This document shows positions 30,710 to 40,360 of a stretch of DNA of 51,588 nt, one piece after another (positions within the stretch are counted from its first letter, which is position 1; each line of letters starts with the position of its first letter). The notes under the pieces were generated by a model that was not told the DNA's origin, did not search any database, and saw only the letters and a list, made by a program, of their open reading frames with translations. Origin of the DNA: Meiothermus sp. Pnk-1 (GTDB lineage: Bacteria; Deinococcota; Deinococci; Deinococcales; Thermaceae); NCBI RefSeq assembly GCF_003226535.1, contig NZ_QKOB01000014.1:1-51588 (forward strand), in the 5' to 3' direction. The translations under genes and the position numbers were made by a program.

Positions 30710-31483
30710 ATGCGACTGCGTGACAAAGTGGCCCTGATCACCGGGGTAGGCAGCGGCATTGGCCGCGCATCGGCCCTGCTGTTCGCCCGGGAGGGGGCCA
30801 AGATAGTGGGGGTGGATCTCAACCCGGAAACCGGGGAAAGAGCCTGCCAGGAGATCCGCGAGTCCGGAGGGCAGGCCCTCTTCGTCCAGGCCGATGTCTC
30901 CCGGGCCCCTGACGCCGAGCGCATGGTCAAGGCTGCCGAGGAGCGCTTTGGCCGACTGGATATCCTGTTCAACAACGCCGGAATCTCCCATGCCCAAGAC
31001 GACGACGCCGTTCATACCGCCGAGGAGGTGTGGGATCTGACCTTCCAGGTCAACGTCAAGGGCGTGTTCTTAGGATGCAAGTATGGCATTCCCGCGTTGC
31101 GGCGGGCGGGAGGGGGCTCGGTGATCAACACCGCTTCCTTTGTGGCCCTGTTGGGCGCCGCCACTCCGCAGCTGGCCTATACCGCCAGCAAGGGAGCCGT
31201 GCTGGCGATGAGCCGAGAGCTGGCGGTGATCCACGCCCGCGAGGGCATCCGGGTCAATGCTCTGTGCCCCGGCCCCTTAGAGACCGAGCTGCTGATGAAG
31301 TACCTCGACACCCCAGAAAAGCGCCAGCGGCGCTTGGTACACATCCCCATGGGCCGCTTTGGCCAGGCTAAGGAGATTGCCCAAGCCGCGCTTTATCTGG
31401 CCTCCGATGAGTCCTCCTTCGTTACCGGCAGCACTTTCTTGGTTGACGGCGGCATCACCGCCGCATACGTAACCCCGGAGTGA
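30710..31483 (+). CDS. Short-chain dehydrogenase/reductase (SDR)
   Basis: The 257-aa classical SDR has the cofactor loop TGVGSGIGRA, Asp58-type NAD preference hints in VGVDLNP, NNAGI, and the catalytic YTASKGA (Tyr-x3-Lys). The C-terminus is the usual SSFVTGSTFLVDGG. The ATG has AAAGGAG. It is 17 nt after the GS-like gene and 4 nt before the aldehyde dehydrogenase. It probably oxidises a hydroxyl or amine-derived intermediate of the pathway; the substrate is unknown. Confidence 0.92.
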   Translation: MRLRDKVALITGVGSGIGRASALLFAREGAKIVGVDLNPETGERACQEIRESGGQALFVQADVSRAPDAERMVKAAEERFGRLDILFNNAGISHAQDDDAVHTAEEVWDLTFQVNVKGVFLGCKYGIPALRRAGGGSVINTASFVALLGAATPQLAYTASKGAVLAMSRELAVIHAREGIRVNALCPGPLETELLMKYLDTPEKRQRRLVHIPMGRFGQAKEIAQAALYLASDESSFVTGSTFLVDGGITAAYVTPE

Positions 31484-31487
31484 CGCT

Positions 31488-32912
31488 GTGGCCGAGATCC
31501 AGCTGACCATCACCCCCGTAGACGGCAGCGTGTATGTGGAGCGCCCCCTGGCCACACCAGCAGAGGTCGAACGCCGCCTCGAGGTCGCAGTCCAAGCCCA
31601 GCGCCGCTGGCGCAGCGTCCCCTTGAGCGAACGGGCCGAAATCTGCAGCCGCATGGTGGAGTCCCTGACCCGCCGGGCCGACCACCTGGCCCTCGAGCTC
31701 ACCTGGCAGATGGGCCGCCCGGTGCGCTACACCCCTAAAGAGATCCTGGGGGGCTTTGCCGAGCGGGCTCGCTACATGATCGCCGCCGCTCATACCGCCC
31801 TAGCCGACCTACCCGCTGAGCCCAGAGAGGGCTTTGTGCGTTTTATCCGGCGGGAACCTTTGGGGGTGGTGCTGGTGCTGGCTCCCTGGAACTACCCTTA
31901 CCTGACCTCGGTCAACACGGTGATCCCCGCCATCATGGCCGGCAACAGCGTGGTGCTCAAACACTCCGCCCAGACCCCCCTGGTGGCCGAGCGCTACGCG
32001 GAGGCTTTTGCCGAGGCCGGCTTACCCGAGGGAGTGTTCCAGTACCTTCACCTGAGCCATCCGCAAGTAGCCCAGCTGATCGCCGATCCGCGCATCGCCT
32101 TCGTGGCTTTCACCGGATCGGTGGAAGGAGGTAGGGCTGTGCAACAAGCCGCCAGCCACCGCTTTATCGGGCTGGGCCTCGAGCTCGGCGGCAAGGACCC
32201 CGCTTACGTGCGGGCCGATGCCGACTTGAGCTTCAGCCTGGAAAACCTGGTGGACGGCGCCATGTTCAACTCTGGGCAAAGCTGCTGTGGGGTCAAGCGC
32301 ATCTATGTCCATCACAGCCGCTTCGAAGAGTTCGTGGAGGGCTTCGTAGCCCTCACCTTACAGTATCGCCTGGGCAATCCCCTCGAGCCCGAAACTACCT
32401 TAGGACCTCTGGTGCGCAGCAGCGCCGCTGAAGCTATCCGGGCGCAGGTAGCCGAAGCCGTGAGCCAGGGCGCCCAGGCCCTCATCGATCCTAGAAAATT
32501 CCCCGCCGACGCGCCGGGCACGCCTTATCTGGCTCCCCAGGTGCTAATCCGGGTGAACCACCGTATGCGGATTATGCGCGAGGAGACCTTCGGCCCCGTA
32601 GTCGGGATCATGCCGGTACAGGGGGACCAGGAAGCCCTAAAGCTGATGAACGACTCTCCTTACGGGCTCACTGCCTCGATCTGGAGCCGAGACCTCGAGG
32701 CTGCGCTGCGCCTGGGGGAGCAGCTCGAGACCGGAACCTGCTTCCAGAACCGCTGTGACTATCTGGATCCGGCTCTGGCCTGGACTGGGGTGAAGGATTC
32801 CGGAAAGGGATGCACCCTCTCGGTGGTCGGCTATGAGCAGCTAACCCGACCCAAGTCATTCCACATGCGTGCCCTTCGCTCTAAGTACCTCACGGAAGGC
32901 TTCTCCCCTTAG
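31488..32912 (+). CDS. Aldehyde dehydrogenase (NAD(P)+)
   Basis: The 474-aa ALDH superfamily enzyme has APWNYPYLTSVNTVIPAIMA (cofactor and oxyanion region), FTGSVEGGRAV, the general base motif LGLELGGKDPAYV and the nucleophile loop FNSGQSCCGVKRIYV with two adjacent Cys. EETFGPVVGI and the PYGLTASIWS end are also present. It starts with GTG at 31488, 4 nt after the SDR stop. It finishes the operon, converting an aldehyde from amine breakdown to the acid. Confidence 0.93.
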   Translation: MAEIQLTITPVDGSVYVERPLATPAEVERRLEVAVQAQRRWRSVPLSERAEICSRMVESLTRRADHLALELTWQMGRPVRYTPKEILGGFAERARYMIAAAHTALADLPAEPREGFVRFIRREPLGVVLVLAPWNYPYLTSVNTVIPAIMAGNSVVLKHSAQTPLVAERYAEAFAEAGLPEGVFQYLHLSHPQVAQLIADPRIAFVAFTGSVEGGRAVQQAASHRFIGLGLELGGKDPAYVRADADLSFSLENLVDGAMFNSGQSCCGVKRIYVHHSRFEEFVEGFVALTLQYRLGNPLEPETTLGPLVRSSAAEAIRAQVAEAVSQGAQALIDPRKFPADAPGTPYLAPQVLIRVNHRMRIMREETFGPVVGIMPVQGDQEALKLMNDSPYGLTASIWSRDLEAALRLGEQLETGTCFQNRCDYLDPALAWTGVKDSGKGCTLSVVGYEQLTRPKSFHMRALRSKYLTEGFSP

Positions 32913-32919
32913 TGTTGGA

Positions 32920-33180
32920 GACCCCCCCCTCGGATGAAACACGGTTACTCAAGCTGGTGGGCATTACCTCTGAGGAGTGAGTCAGAGATATCGCGGGCAA
33001 ATACTGGCCCCCCACCTTGGGCGGAGACGTAACGGCGCGGCTCAATACTATTCCTGCGGCTATGGTAGCCCACCAGCTAGGTACGCCGCTGGTGGTGATG
33101 CCCATCAACTACCGCGACGACGCCAACCATCACCCCCCTGGTCTGCAAAGGCAAGGCTGATCTGGTACTCTTTCCCGAGA
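32920..33180 (+). pseudogene. Decayed gene C-terminal remnant, unknown family
   Basis: One frame reads PPSDETRLLKLVGITSEE, then an in-frame TGA (32978-32980), then VRDIAGKYWPPTLGGDVTAR and LNTIPAAMVAHQLGTPLVVM, PINYRDDAN. Near 33125 a frameshift leads to PLVCKGKADLVLFPEIR and a stop at about 33180. The protein-like character (no clusters of stops, sensible composition) suggests a real ancestral gene of ~85+ codons lacking its 5' part. I do not recognise the family. Confidence 0.45.
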
Positions 33181-33196
33181 TAAGGACGTGTGTGGA

Positions 33197-33706
33197 ATGG
33201 CCTTGGAAGGTGGGGTAAAAGCTCGAGTGGTCATCGTGATGGGGGTTTCAGGATCGGGCAAGACCACCCTGGGGAGAGCCCTCGCCCAGCGCTTGGGCTG
33301 GGATTTTGCTGATGCCGACGATTATCACTCCCAGGGCAACCGGGACAAAATGCGTCGGGGTGAGCCGCTCAACGATGCCGATCGCGAGCCTTGGCTGCTC
33401 CGCTTACGGGCCCTAATCGAGGAGCATCTGGCTAAGGGCAAGCCGCTGGTACTGGCCTGCTCGGCCTTAAAAGAACGCTACCGGGCCATACTGAGCGAGG
33501 GCTTGGAAAGCGTTCGGTTTGTCTTTCTACACGGGGATCCTCACCTAATCGCTGTACGGATGCAGCAACGGGAGCACTTTATGCCGGTGAATCTGCTAAA
33601 AAGCCAGCTGGAAACCCTCGAGCCCCCTCGAGAAGCTATCTGGATCGACGTCAGAGATCCGCTTCCGGCGAGCGTACGAAAAGTGCTTCAGGAACTCCAC
33701 CGATAG
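33197..33706 (+). CDS. gntK: Gluconokinase
   Basis: Phosphorylates gluconate to 6-phosphogluconate. The ~169-aa protein has the P-loop MGVSGSGKTTLGRALAQRLG, DADDYHSQGNRDKMRRGEPL (substrate site) and ACSALKERYR, all typical of the GntK family. The start at ATG 33197 is chosen for AAGGA 10 nt upstream; GTG 33188 is possible. It is followed by a polyol dehydrogenase, suggesting a short route for gluconate/idonate. Confidence 0.92.
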   Translation: MALEGGVKARVVIVMGVSGSGKTTLGRALAQRLGWDFADADDYHSQGNRDKMRRGEPLNDADREPWLLRLRALIEEHLAKGKPLVLACSALKERYRAILSEGLESVRFVFLHGDPHLIAVRMQQREHFMPVNLLKSQLETLEPPREAIWIDVRDPLPASVRKVLQELHR

Positions 33707-33727
33707 CCATGACGAGCGAGGAGAAGC

Positions 33728-34759
33728 ATGCGGGCTTTGTTCTTAGACCGACCGGGAGTTATGCGGCTGGGAGAGTTTCAGGAAACCCAGCCCGTTGAAG
33801 GGCGCTTACGGCTGCGGGTGCAGGCAGTGAGCGTGTGCGGATCCGACATTCACTACTACAAAGAAGGGCGCATCGGCAGCGCTATAGCAGAGGAACCCTT
33901 TGTGCTAGGGCATGAGTTCTCCGCCGTGGTAGACGATCCTGATGGAGAACGTTGGGGGCTACCCCCTAGCACGCTGGTGGCGGTAGACCCCGCTGAGCCT
34001 TGTGGCGAATGCGAGTGGTGCTCGCAAGGCTATGCCAACTTGTGTCCACACGTGCGCTTCGCTGGCTCGGCACCGGTAGCCGGAGCCTTGCGGGAATACT
34101 ACTATGCCAAGCCAAGTTCGCTATTCCCTCTCCCGGAGGGTTTCGATGCTACGGCGGCAGCCCTGCTCGAGCCCCTCGGGGTGGCTATTCACGGGGTAGA
34201 TTTGGCCAAAATTCGCCTGGGCGATACAGTAGCGGTGGTGGGAGCGGGAGCGATTGGCCTATACCTGCTCCAGGTAGCCCGGCTCGCTGGCGCCTTCAAA
34301 GTCCTGGCGCTAGAGCCGCTAGCCTATCGCCGCGAGCTGGCCTTGCGGCTTGGAGCCGATGCCGCGTACGTACAACCCGAAGCGCTGCTTGAAGCCACCG
34401 CCGGACGGGGAGCCGATGTGGTGCTGGAGGCTACGGATAGCCCAGAAGGCCCCGAAACCGCCTGCGCGGTGGCCCGTATCGGCGGAACGGTGGTACTGGT
34501 AGGAATTCCTGACGGAGACCGCTTTACCCTTACTGCTTCCATGGTGCGCCGCAAGGGCCTAACCCTCAAGCTCTCCCGCCGCATGGGACACGTGTACCCC
34601 CGGGCTATCCAGATGGTGGCTTCGCAAAAGGTTAACCTAAAAGCCGTCGCTACCCATCACTTTCCTCTCGAGCAAGGAGCGCAGGCCTTCGCTCTGCAAG
34701 CCCACCGCACCGAGGGCGTAATCAAGACGGTCATCCACATTGATCCGGCAAGCCGCTAA
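33728..34759 (+). CDS. Zinc-dependent sorbitol/L-idonate-type dehydrogenase
   Basis: The 343-aa MDR enzyme has VCGSDIHYYKEGRIG (catalytic Zn Cys), LGHEFSAVV (His-Glu), structural zinc Cys in EPCGECEWCSQGYANLC and a Rossmann VVGAGAIGLYLLQ. The sequence HYYKEGRIG is typical of L-idonate 5-dehydrogenase, sorbitol and xylitol dehydrogenases. With gluconokinase right before it (21-nt gap), an idonate or related sugar-acid/polyol route is likely. The gene converges with araA; the 169 bp between them show no clear terminator. Confidence 0.88.
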   Translation: MRALFLDRPGVMRLGEFQETQPVEGRLRLRVQAVSVCGSDIHYYKEGRIGSAIAEEPFVLGHEFSAVVDDPDGERWGLPPSTLVAVDPAEPCGECEWCSQGYANLCPHVRFAGSAPVAGALREYYYAKPSSLFPLPEGFDATAAALLEPLGVAIHGVDLAKIRLGDTVAVVGAGAIGLYLLQVARLAGAFKVLALEPLAYRRELALRLGADAAYVQPEALLEATAGRGADVVLEATDSPEGPETACAVARIGGTVVLVGIPDGDRFTLTASMVRRKGLTLKLSRRMGHVYPRAIQMVASQKVNLKAVATHHFPLEQGAQAFALQAHRTEGVIKTVIHIDPASR

Positions 34760-34928
34760 CGGGCTTTCCACGGCGGAGCACAACCACCAACAATAGGGGT
34801 AATGACGAAATCCGTAACTCAACCCACAAAGACTGGAATGCTGAGGCCAGGGCAAAGCGGCACCCAAAAGCGCTAATACCTGACCGCAACCCAATGTTCC
34901 AAACATCGAGTTGCCGGATATCAGACGC

Positions 34929-36437
34929 TCAACCCCGTAACCCCTGAGCCAATGTATAGTACAAATCGTTCTGCCGCAACTCGTTCTTGAAGCTCCGCAG
35001 GTCGGTGCTCGCGTCAATAACCGCCACCTCAATCCCCGCAATCTCGGCAAAATCCTCCATCATCTCGGCGGTGACAGCGTAGCTGTAGCCGGTATGGTGT
35101 GCTCCACCCGCATAAATCCAAGCGGCAATACCGGTTTTGAAATCGGGCTGGACTTCCCAAAGCGCACGGGCCACCGGCAGTTTAGGCAACGGGGGCAGCT
35201 CTACCGCCTTGACCTCATGAACAACCAGCCGAAAGCGGTTACCAAGATCTACTAGCGAGGCATTGATGGCTTTACCTGGAGGAGCGTCAAATATCAGGCG
35301 TACCGGGTCTTCTTTTCCTCCGATGCTTAAAGGATGAATCTCGAGCCTAGGCTTGTCTGCGGCAATACTGGGGCAGACCTCGAGCATATGCGCCCCCAGC
35401 ACCCGCTGCTGTCCTGGAACGAGGTGATAGGTGTAGTCCTCCATGAAGGAAGTCCCGCCCGGCAGGCCGTCGCCCATCACCTTCATAGCCCGCACCAGGG
35501 CAGCGGTTTTCCAGTCGCCCTCTCCGCCAAAGCCATATCCGTCAGCCATCAAGCGCTGGATGGGCAGTCCGGGAAGCTGCCGGAGACCGTGCAGGTCCTG
35601 AAAAGTGTCGGTGAAGCCTTTGAAGCCGCCTTCTTCCAAAAACGATCTCAAACCCAGCTCGAGGCGGGCTCCGTAGCGCAAGGCGTCGTGTCGTGACCCG
35701 CCCTTTTTTAGCTCTCCAGCAACGCTGTACTGCTCTTGGTACTCCTCTACAAGATCGTCAATCGCCGACTCTGAGACCGCCTTCACCCGCTCTACCAGAT
35801 CGCCCACTCCATAGCCGTTGACCGAAAAGCCAAAGCGCATCTCCGCTGCCACCTTGTCACCCTCAGTAACCGCCACCTCGCGCATGTTGTCACCGAAACG
35901 AGCAAACTTGGCTCCTTGCAGATCGTGCCAAGCATGGGCCGCTCGAGCCCACACACCAAGCCGCTCCTGCACCTCGGGATCGGCGTAGTGCCCCACTACC
36001 ACCTTGCGTCCCAAACGCATACGGGTGTGTAAGAACCCCACTTCGCGATCTCCATGGGCAGCTTGGTTAAGGTTCATAAAATCCATGTCGATGGTCTGCC
36101 AGGGCAAGTCGCGGTTAGCCTGGGTATGCAGATGCACAAAAGGCTTGCTCAATACCGACAATCCACGAATCCACATCTTGGCAGGAGAAAAGGTATGCAT
36201 CCACAAGATCAGCCCCGCGCAACGAGGTTCAGCATTGGCCTCCTGGGCCAGCCGATAGATCTCCTCCGGCGTAGTGAGGAGGGCTTTGAACTTTACCTCG
36301 AGCGGGATCTGCCTCGAGGTGTTCAAAGCTTGCGCAATCTCTCGAGCATTGGTCTCCACTTGCCGCAAAAGCCCTTCCCCGTAAAGATGCTGCGAACCGC
36401 AAATAAACCAAAGCTCCGGCTTGGATAAATGAACCAT
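34929..36437 (-). CDS. araA: L-arabinose isomerase
   Basis: Converts L-arabinose to L-ribulose. The 502-aa protein has the family start [20 protein letters not shown], the [15 protein letters not shown] motif and [20 protein letters not shown] (the GEGDWK metal/substrate region). VEVCP-like (MLEVCPSIA) and [14 protein letters not shown] follow. Expected Mn2+ ligands (Glu in GEGDW and [10 protein letters not shown], and two His) are present. It lies downstream of araB in the same direction, 28 nt apart. Confidence 0.96.
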   Translation of the reverse strand: MVHLSKPELWFICGSQHLYGEGLLRQVETNAREIAQALNTSRQIPLEVKFKALLTTPEEIYRLAQEANAEPRCAGLILWMHTFSPAKMWIRGLSVLSKPFVHLHTQANRDLPWQTIDMDFMNLNQAAHGDREVGFLHTRMRLGRKVVVGHYADPEVQERLGVWARAAHAWHDLQGAKFARFGDNMREVAVTEGDKVAAEMRFGFSVNGYGVGDLVERVKAVSESAIDDLVEEYQEQYSVAGELKKGGSRHDALRYGARLELGLRSFLEEGGFKGFTDTFQDLHGLRQLPGLPIQRLMADGYGFGGEGDWKTAALVRAMKVMGDGLPGGTSFMEDYTYHLVPGQQRVLGAHMLEVCPSIAADKPRLEIHPLSIGGKEDPVRLIFDAPPGKAINASLVDLGNRFRLVVHEVKAVELPPLPKLPVARALWEVQPDFKTGIAAWIYAGGAHHTGYSYAVTAEMMEDFAEIAGIEVAVIDASTDLRSFKNELRQNDLYYTLAQGLRG

Positions 36438-36465
36438 AGCTACTTGACTCTCCTCTGCTTTGTCT

Positions 36466-38106
36466 TCAAGCCCTTACCTGCTGCGACAAACGTTTGAGCC
36501 GCCGCATAACATCGTTGCCACCGCGCCCGAAGTAGTCATGCAAGGTCACGTATTCCGCATAAAGCTGGTCATAAATGATCTGGTGCTCGGCTATGGGCAT
36601 ATAAACGTTTTTGCGTAGTTTGCCCATCCGTCTAGCCGCAGCTCGGATATCGGGATACACCCCCGCCGCCACCGCTGCATGCATCGCACTGCCCAGAGCC
36701 GGGCCCTGCTCGCTGCCTATAACACTGATCGGCATGCCTAACACATCGGCGTAAATCTGCATCAACATGCGATTTTTGGGCAACCCTCCCGCCGCCACAT
36801 ACTCCTCAACAGCGACCCCGTGTTGCCGGAAGGTCTCGATAATCAAGCGCGTTCCGTAAGCAGTGGCTTCAATCAGTGCCCGGTAGATATCGGGGGGACG
36901 GGTGGCCAAGGTCAACCCTAGGATCATCCCGCTGAGCGACGCGTCCACCAACACACTGCGGTTACCGTTGACCCAATCTAGCGCCAGGAGACCGTGCTCA
37001 CCAGGTTTTTGCTGCGCAGCTTCCCGTTCAAGGCGTTCGTGAACGCTCACATCGGCAGAAGCATACTCTGGGGGAAGCGCATGTTTGATAAACCAAGCAA
37101 AGATGTCCCCTACCCCACTCTGCCCGGCTTCATAGCCGTAGAGGCCGGGGATGATCCCACCTTCTACCACCCCGCACATCCCCGGTACCTCGCGCAGGGA
37201 ATCGCTCATCACCATATGGCAGGTACTTGTGCCCATGATGGCCACCATCCGCCCCGGTTCTACCACCCCCGCCGCCGGCACGGTCACATGGGCGTCCACG
37301 TTGGCCACCGCTACCGCGATACCCGGCCTGAGACCGGTCCAAGCCGCGGCTTCCTCGGTCAGCTCTCCGGCTTTACTCCCGAGAGGGGATAGCTCCCTAC
37401 CCAAGCGGGTTTCTACCAAATCGGCAAATTCGGGGTTTAGGGCGGCCAAGTATTCCCTCGAAGGGTAATGTCCATCTTGATAAATGGCTTTATATCCGGC
37501 GGTACAGGTATTGCGCGTTTCCCGCCCACATAGGCGCCATACCACCCAGTCTGCTGCCTCTATGATCCGCTCGGCACGAGCATATACCTCCGGAGCTTCC
37601 TCTAAGAGCTGCAAGCTTTTGGCCAACAGCCATTCGCTAGAAATCTTGCCGCCGTAGCGAGGTAACCAAGCCTCGCCGCGCTCCGCTGCCAAAGCGTTGA
37701 TACGGTCAGCCTGAGGCTGCGCAGCGTGATGCTTCCATAGCTTGACATACGCGTGAGGTTCATCAGCAAACTCCGACAACAAGCACAACGGGGTGCCATC
37801 GGAAAGGGTGGGCAAAATGGTACAGGCAGTGAAATCTATACCAATACCCACTACCCGGCTGGGATCTATCCCACTTTTCTTTAGGGCTTCCGGCACCGCC
37901 TGCTTGAAGACCAAAAGGTAATCTTCAGGATGCTGTAAGGCCCACTCTGGAGGCAAAGGTTTGCCGCTAGGCAACGCGGTGTCCATTACCCCGTGCGGAT
38001 AGACACATACCGCACTAGCCAACTCTAATCCATCGGAAACCCGCACCACTACCGCTCTCCCCGACTCGGTGCCAAAATCCACGCCTACCGTATACCGCTC
38101 ACTCAT
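36466..38106 (-). CDS. araB: L-ribulokinase
   Basis: Phosphorylates L-ribulose. The 546-aa FGGY-family kinase begins [20 protein letters not shown] and carries [20 protein letters not shown], the [11 protein letters not shown] region and the C-terminal [20 protein letters not shown]. The ATG overlaps the LacI-type regulator stop by 8 nt, so the operon order is lacI-araB-araA. Length is normal for AraB. Confidence 0.95.
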   Translation of the reverse strand: MSERYTVGVDFGTESGRAVVVRVSDGLELASAVCVYPHGVMDTALPSGKPLPPEWALQHPEDYLLVFKQAVPEALKKSGIDPSRVVGIGIDFTACTILPTLSDGTPLCLLSEFADEPHAYVKLWKHHAAQPQADRINALAAERGEAWLPRYGGKISSEWLLAKSLQLLEEAPEVYARAERIIEAADWVVWRLCGRETRNTCTAGYKAIYQDGHYPSREYLAALNPEFADLVETRLGRELSPLGSKAGELTEEAAAWTGLRPGIAVAVANVDAHVTVPAAGVVEPGRMVAIMGTSTCHMVMSDSLREVPGMCGVVEGGIIPGLYGYEAGQSGVGDIFAWFIKHALPPEYASADVSVHERLEREAAQQKPGEHGLLALDWVNGNRSVLVDASLSGMILGLTLATRPPDIYRALIEATAYGTRLIIETFRQHGVAVEEYVAAGGLPKNRMLMQIYADVLGMPISVIGSEQGPALGSAMHAAVAAGVYPDIRAAARRMGKLRKNVYMPIAEHQIIYDQLYAEYVTLHDYFGRGGNDVMRRLKRLSQQVRA

Positions 38107-39160
38107 TCGTTTTCTCCCGTTTGGATGAGAAGATCTTTTGCCTTCCTGCCTTGATCCCCGCCGTACTGGCCCGCACCACCAGTTTTGGTTGAATGAGGCG
38201 AGGGGCTTTAGCCTCAGCTGGAGCTTCGATGAGGGTGAGCAATTGGGCCAAACTGCTCTGCCCTAAGCTGGGGAAATCTTGGTAAACGGTAGTAAGGGGC
38301 GGATCAAAAAACTCCGATTCAGGGATGTTATCAAACCCCACCACCGAGACCTCCCCCGGCACCCTCAACCCAGCCTCCCGCAAAGCCCGCAAAGCTCCCA
38401 AGGCCATTTGGTCATTGGCCACCAACAAGCCGGTAAAGGGCTGTTTTGTCTCAAGCAGGGCCCGTGCGGCAGCGTAACCACTTCGAGCGCTCCAGTCTCC
38501 AAAGGCCTGGGATACTGGCCTTAACCCCGCCTCGAGGAGAGCTTCCTTCCAGCCTTGGTGGCGTTGGCGAGCATTATTCCACTGCTGAGGGCCGCCGATT
38601 AAAGCTAAGCGACGGTGGCCTAATTGTAGTAGATGCTCCACCCCCAACCGTGCCCCGTGTAGCTGGTCAATGCCGCTAGTCGGTAGCCCTGCCGAAGGAT
38701 CAGCGTCTACTAATACGATCGGTACGGTGAACTCACGTAGAAACCCGGTTTCGGCCTCCAGTAGGGGAGCGATGATTAAGATACCATCCACCCGCTGGCG
38801 CCGCAGGGCGTTGACCGCCAATCCTAATTCCCTCCGGCTCAAAGCGGGGATGCTGCTAATGCTTACGTGATAACCGCGCATCTGGGCAGCCTGCTCGATG
38901 TTGTAGAGCATCTGGGTGGGGCCAAACTCAGGCGAGCCAAAGCTTACTACCCCGATCAGGTTGCTGCGCCGGGTCGCTAAGCTACGGGCCACGCTCGAGG
39001 GCTGGTATTTAAGCCGACGGATGGCGTCCTTAACCCGCTGCCGAGTGTCTTCCCGCACCGAAGGGTGGTTGTTAATGACCCTCGAAACTGTTTGATAAGA
39101 AACTCCTGCCGCTCGAGCTACGTCTTTGATAGTGGCGGGTTTCTGGTCAGGGTCTATCAT
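38099..39160 (-). CDS. LacI/GalR-family regulator of arabinose genes
   Basis: The 353-aa protein has an N-terminal helix-turn-helix KDVARAAGVSYQTVSRVINN. Its recognition-helix residues Tyr22, Gln23 and Arg27 are identical to E. coli LacI (YQTVSRV). The hinge KYQPSSVARSLATRRS and a periplasmic-binding-protein-like sugar domain follow. The two lac-like operators at 39483-39507 and 40436-40460 fit this code. The ATG is preceded by TAAGAT exactly 6 nt away, so the mRNA is probably leaderless. It likely represses the ara genes in the absence of arabinose (effector inferred). Confidence 0.93.
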   Translation of the reverse strand: MIDPDQKPATIKDVARAAGVSYQTVSRVINNHPSVREDTRQRVKDAIRRLKYQPSSVARSLATRRSNLIGVVSFGSPEFGPTQMLYNIEQAAQMRGYHVSISSIPALSRRELGLAVNALRRQRVDGILIIAPLLEAETGFLREFTVPIVLVDADPSAGLPTSGIDQLHGARLGVEHLLQLGHRRLALIGGPQQWNNARQRHQGWKEALLEAGLRPVSQAFGDWSARSGYAAARALLETKQPFTGLLVANDQMALGALRALREAGLRVPGEVSVVGFDNIPESEFFDPPLTTVYQDFPSLGQSSLAQLLTLIEAPAEAKAPRLIQPKLVVRASTAGIKAGRQKIFSSKREKTNE

Positions 39161-39166
39161 AAAAGC

Positions 39167-39172
39167 ATCTTA
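39167..39172 (-). promoter_or_regulatory. Leaderless -10 element of the lacI-araBA operon
   Basis: TAAGAT on the minus strand ends 6 nt before the ATG at 39160 with no ribosome binding site between. It matches the layout at the GntR gene and araD. Confidence 0.55.
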
Positions 39173-39482
39173 TTCTTATGAACCCCGCAGTAGCTACGAT
39201 CCCTTTAGTAGCTTTCCGCTGGAACAGCAAGTTGGCAACTCTGACCACACCGACACGGTTTAGGGACAAAAACGCCAAAGGGTATCCAAAGCTTGTCGGC
39301 GGCATCGCCAAGTTCCTTGGGTATCTGACCAAAACGAACTTATTGGGCAACGGCCATCCCTCCCAAGGATATTCTCAACGCTAAAGTGATTGACCAACAC
39401 GCATTTTTCTCCCATGGTATCTAGCACCTCCAAGGCCTTAAACGCCGTCTAGCACATCGTCTACTTCGGCAATCCCAGAAGC
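39173..39482. other. Gene-free stretch upstream of the LacI-type gene
   Basis: Both strands carry short open frames (plus 39178-39384, minus 39147-39350) but no recognisable protein, start signal or codon bias. It lies between the operator at 39483 and the regulator's leaderless promoter, and may be a remnant of an inserted or deleted element. I see nothing that can be named. The remaining 140 nt up to the araD stop (39508-39649) likewise hold no gene. Confidence 0.4.
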
Positions 39483-39507
39483 TTTGTGATCGCTCACATG
39501 TTAACAT
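39483..39507 (-). promoter_or_regulatory. lac-like operator O1
   Basis: The core TGTGATCGCTCACA (39485-39498) is a 5+4+5 inverted repeat with a central CG, close to the symmetric lac operator. The flanks extend the match so that 23 of 25 positions are identical, in inverted orientation, to the operator at 40436-40460. It lies 325 nt upstream of the LacI-type gene. Confidence 0.75.
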
Positions 39508-39649
39508 CCTCGGAGAGAAGGGTCAAGTCAAGCCAAACATCCAGGTACCCGCCCAACAATTGGGGCTCCCACAACAGGGGTTTTATAGCCCATCCATCCG
39601 TGTGTAATGGGCACGAGGCGATTAAGGAGCGTTGATACAGCCTTGGGTT

Positions 39650-40354
39650 TCACGGGTTATTTTGTCCGTAGTAGGCGTCGGGGCCATGCTTACGGCGATA
39701 GTGCTTCTGGAGCAAAGCTGGAGGGATCTCGCTCAGATCAGGGTTGAGTAAGCGGGCATACAGCGCCATCCGGGCAACCTCCTCGAGTACTACCGCGTTA
39801 TGTACTGCTTCCTTCGCATCCTTACCCCATACAAAAGAAGCATGGTTACGCAGTAGCACCGCAGGTACGTCACAGGGATTAATTCCCCTACGGCGAAATT
39901 CCTCAACAATCACCTGCCCGCTATGGTACTCATAGCTTTGGCGGATCTCCTCAGGCGTAAGGTCACGGGTACAAGGAATAGTATGGCCGAAGTAATCGGC
40001 CTGGGTGGTGCCGTAGCAGGGCAAGTCCAGGCCAGCTTGTGCCCAAGCTGTGGCATAAGGCGAATGTGTATGGACAATTCCTCCTACCCCGAACTCCCGA
40101 GCCAGCACCAGATGCGTAGGGGTGTCGGAAGAGGGTCGCAAATCGCCCTCGACCACCCTACCACTGCTCACTTCTACTACCACCATACTTTCTATGCGCA
40201 AATCCTCGTAGGCTACGCCACTGGGCTTGATGGCTAAAAGGCCAGTCGTAGGATCATAGGCCGAAGCATTGCCCCAGGTAAACACCACCAGCCCGTACCG
40301 GGGCAGAGCCAGATTTGCTTCCAGGGCTCGTTCGCGTAATTCTTTGGCCACCAT
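39650..40354 (-). CDS. araD: L-ribulose-5-phosphate 4-epimerase
   Basis: Converts L-ribulose 5-phosphate to D-xylulose 5-phosphate, completing the pathway. The 234-aa class II aldolase/epimerase has FTWGNASAYDP, IKPSGVAYEDL, the zinc site GIVHTHSPYATAWAQ with His pair, FGHTIPCTRDL and LLRNHASFVWG with the third His. It is separated from araBA by the regulator gene and 489 bp. It starts at ATG 40354 with a leaderless TAGACT -10 element at 40361-40366, and has its own operator region upstream, shared with the ABC transporter. Confidence 0.94.
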   Translation of the reverse strand: MVAKELRERALEANLALPRYGLVVFTWGNASAYDPTTGLLAIKPSGVAYEDLRIESMVVVEVSSGRVVEGDLRPSSDTPTHLVLAREFGVGGIVHTHSPYATAWAQAGLDLPCYGTTQADYFGHTIPCTRDLTPEEIRQSYEYHSGQVIVEEFRRRGINPCDVPAVLLRNHASFVWGKDAKEAVHNAVVLEEVARMALYARLLNPDLSEIPPALLQKHYRRKHGPDAYYGQNNP

Positions 40355-40360
40355 GCCGTA

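Noticed and set aside
32978-32980. In-frame TGA as selenocysteine codon
   Set aside because: A frameshift follows downstream, no SECIS-like hairpin is visible, and the 5' part of the gene is missing, so decay explains it better.
34760-34928. Possible small gene or repeat between the polyol dehydrogenase and araA
   Set aside because: A Cys/Trp/Leu-rich minus-strand frame exists but has no start signal and no recognisable family.
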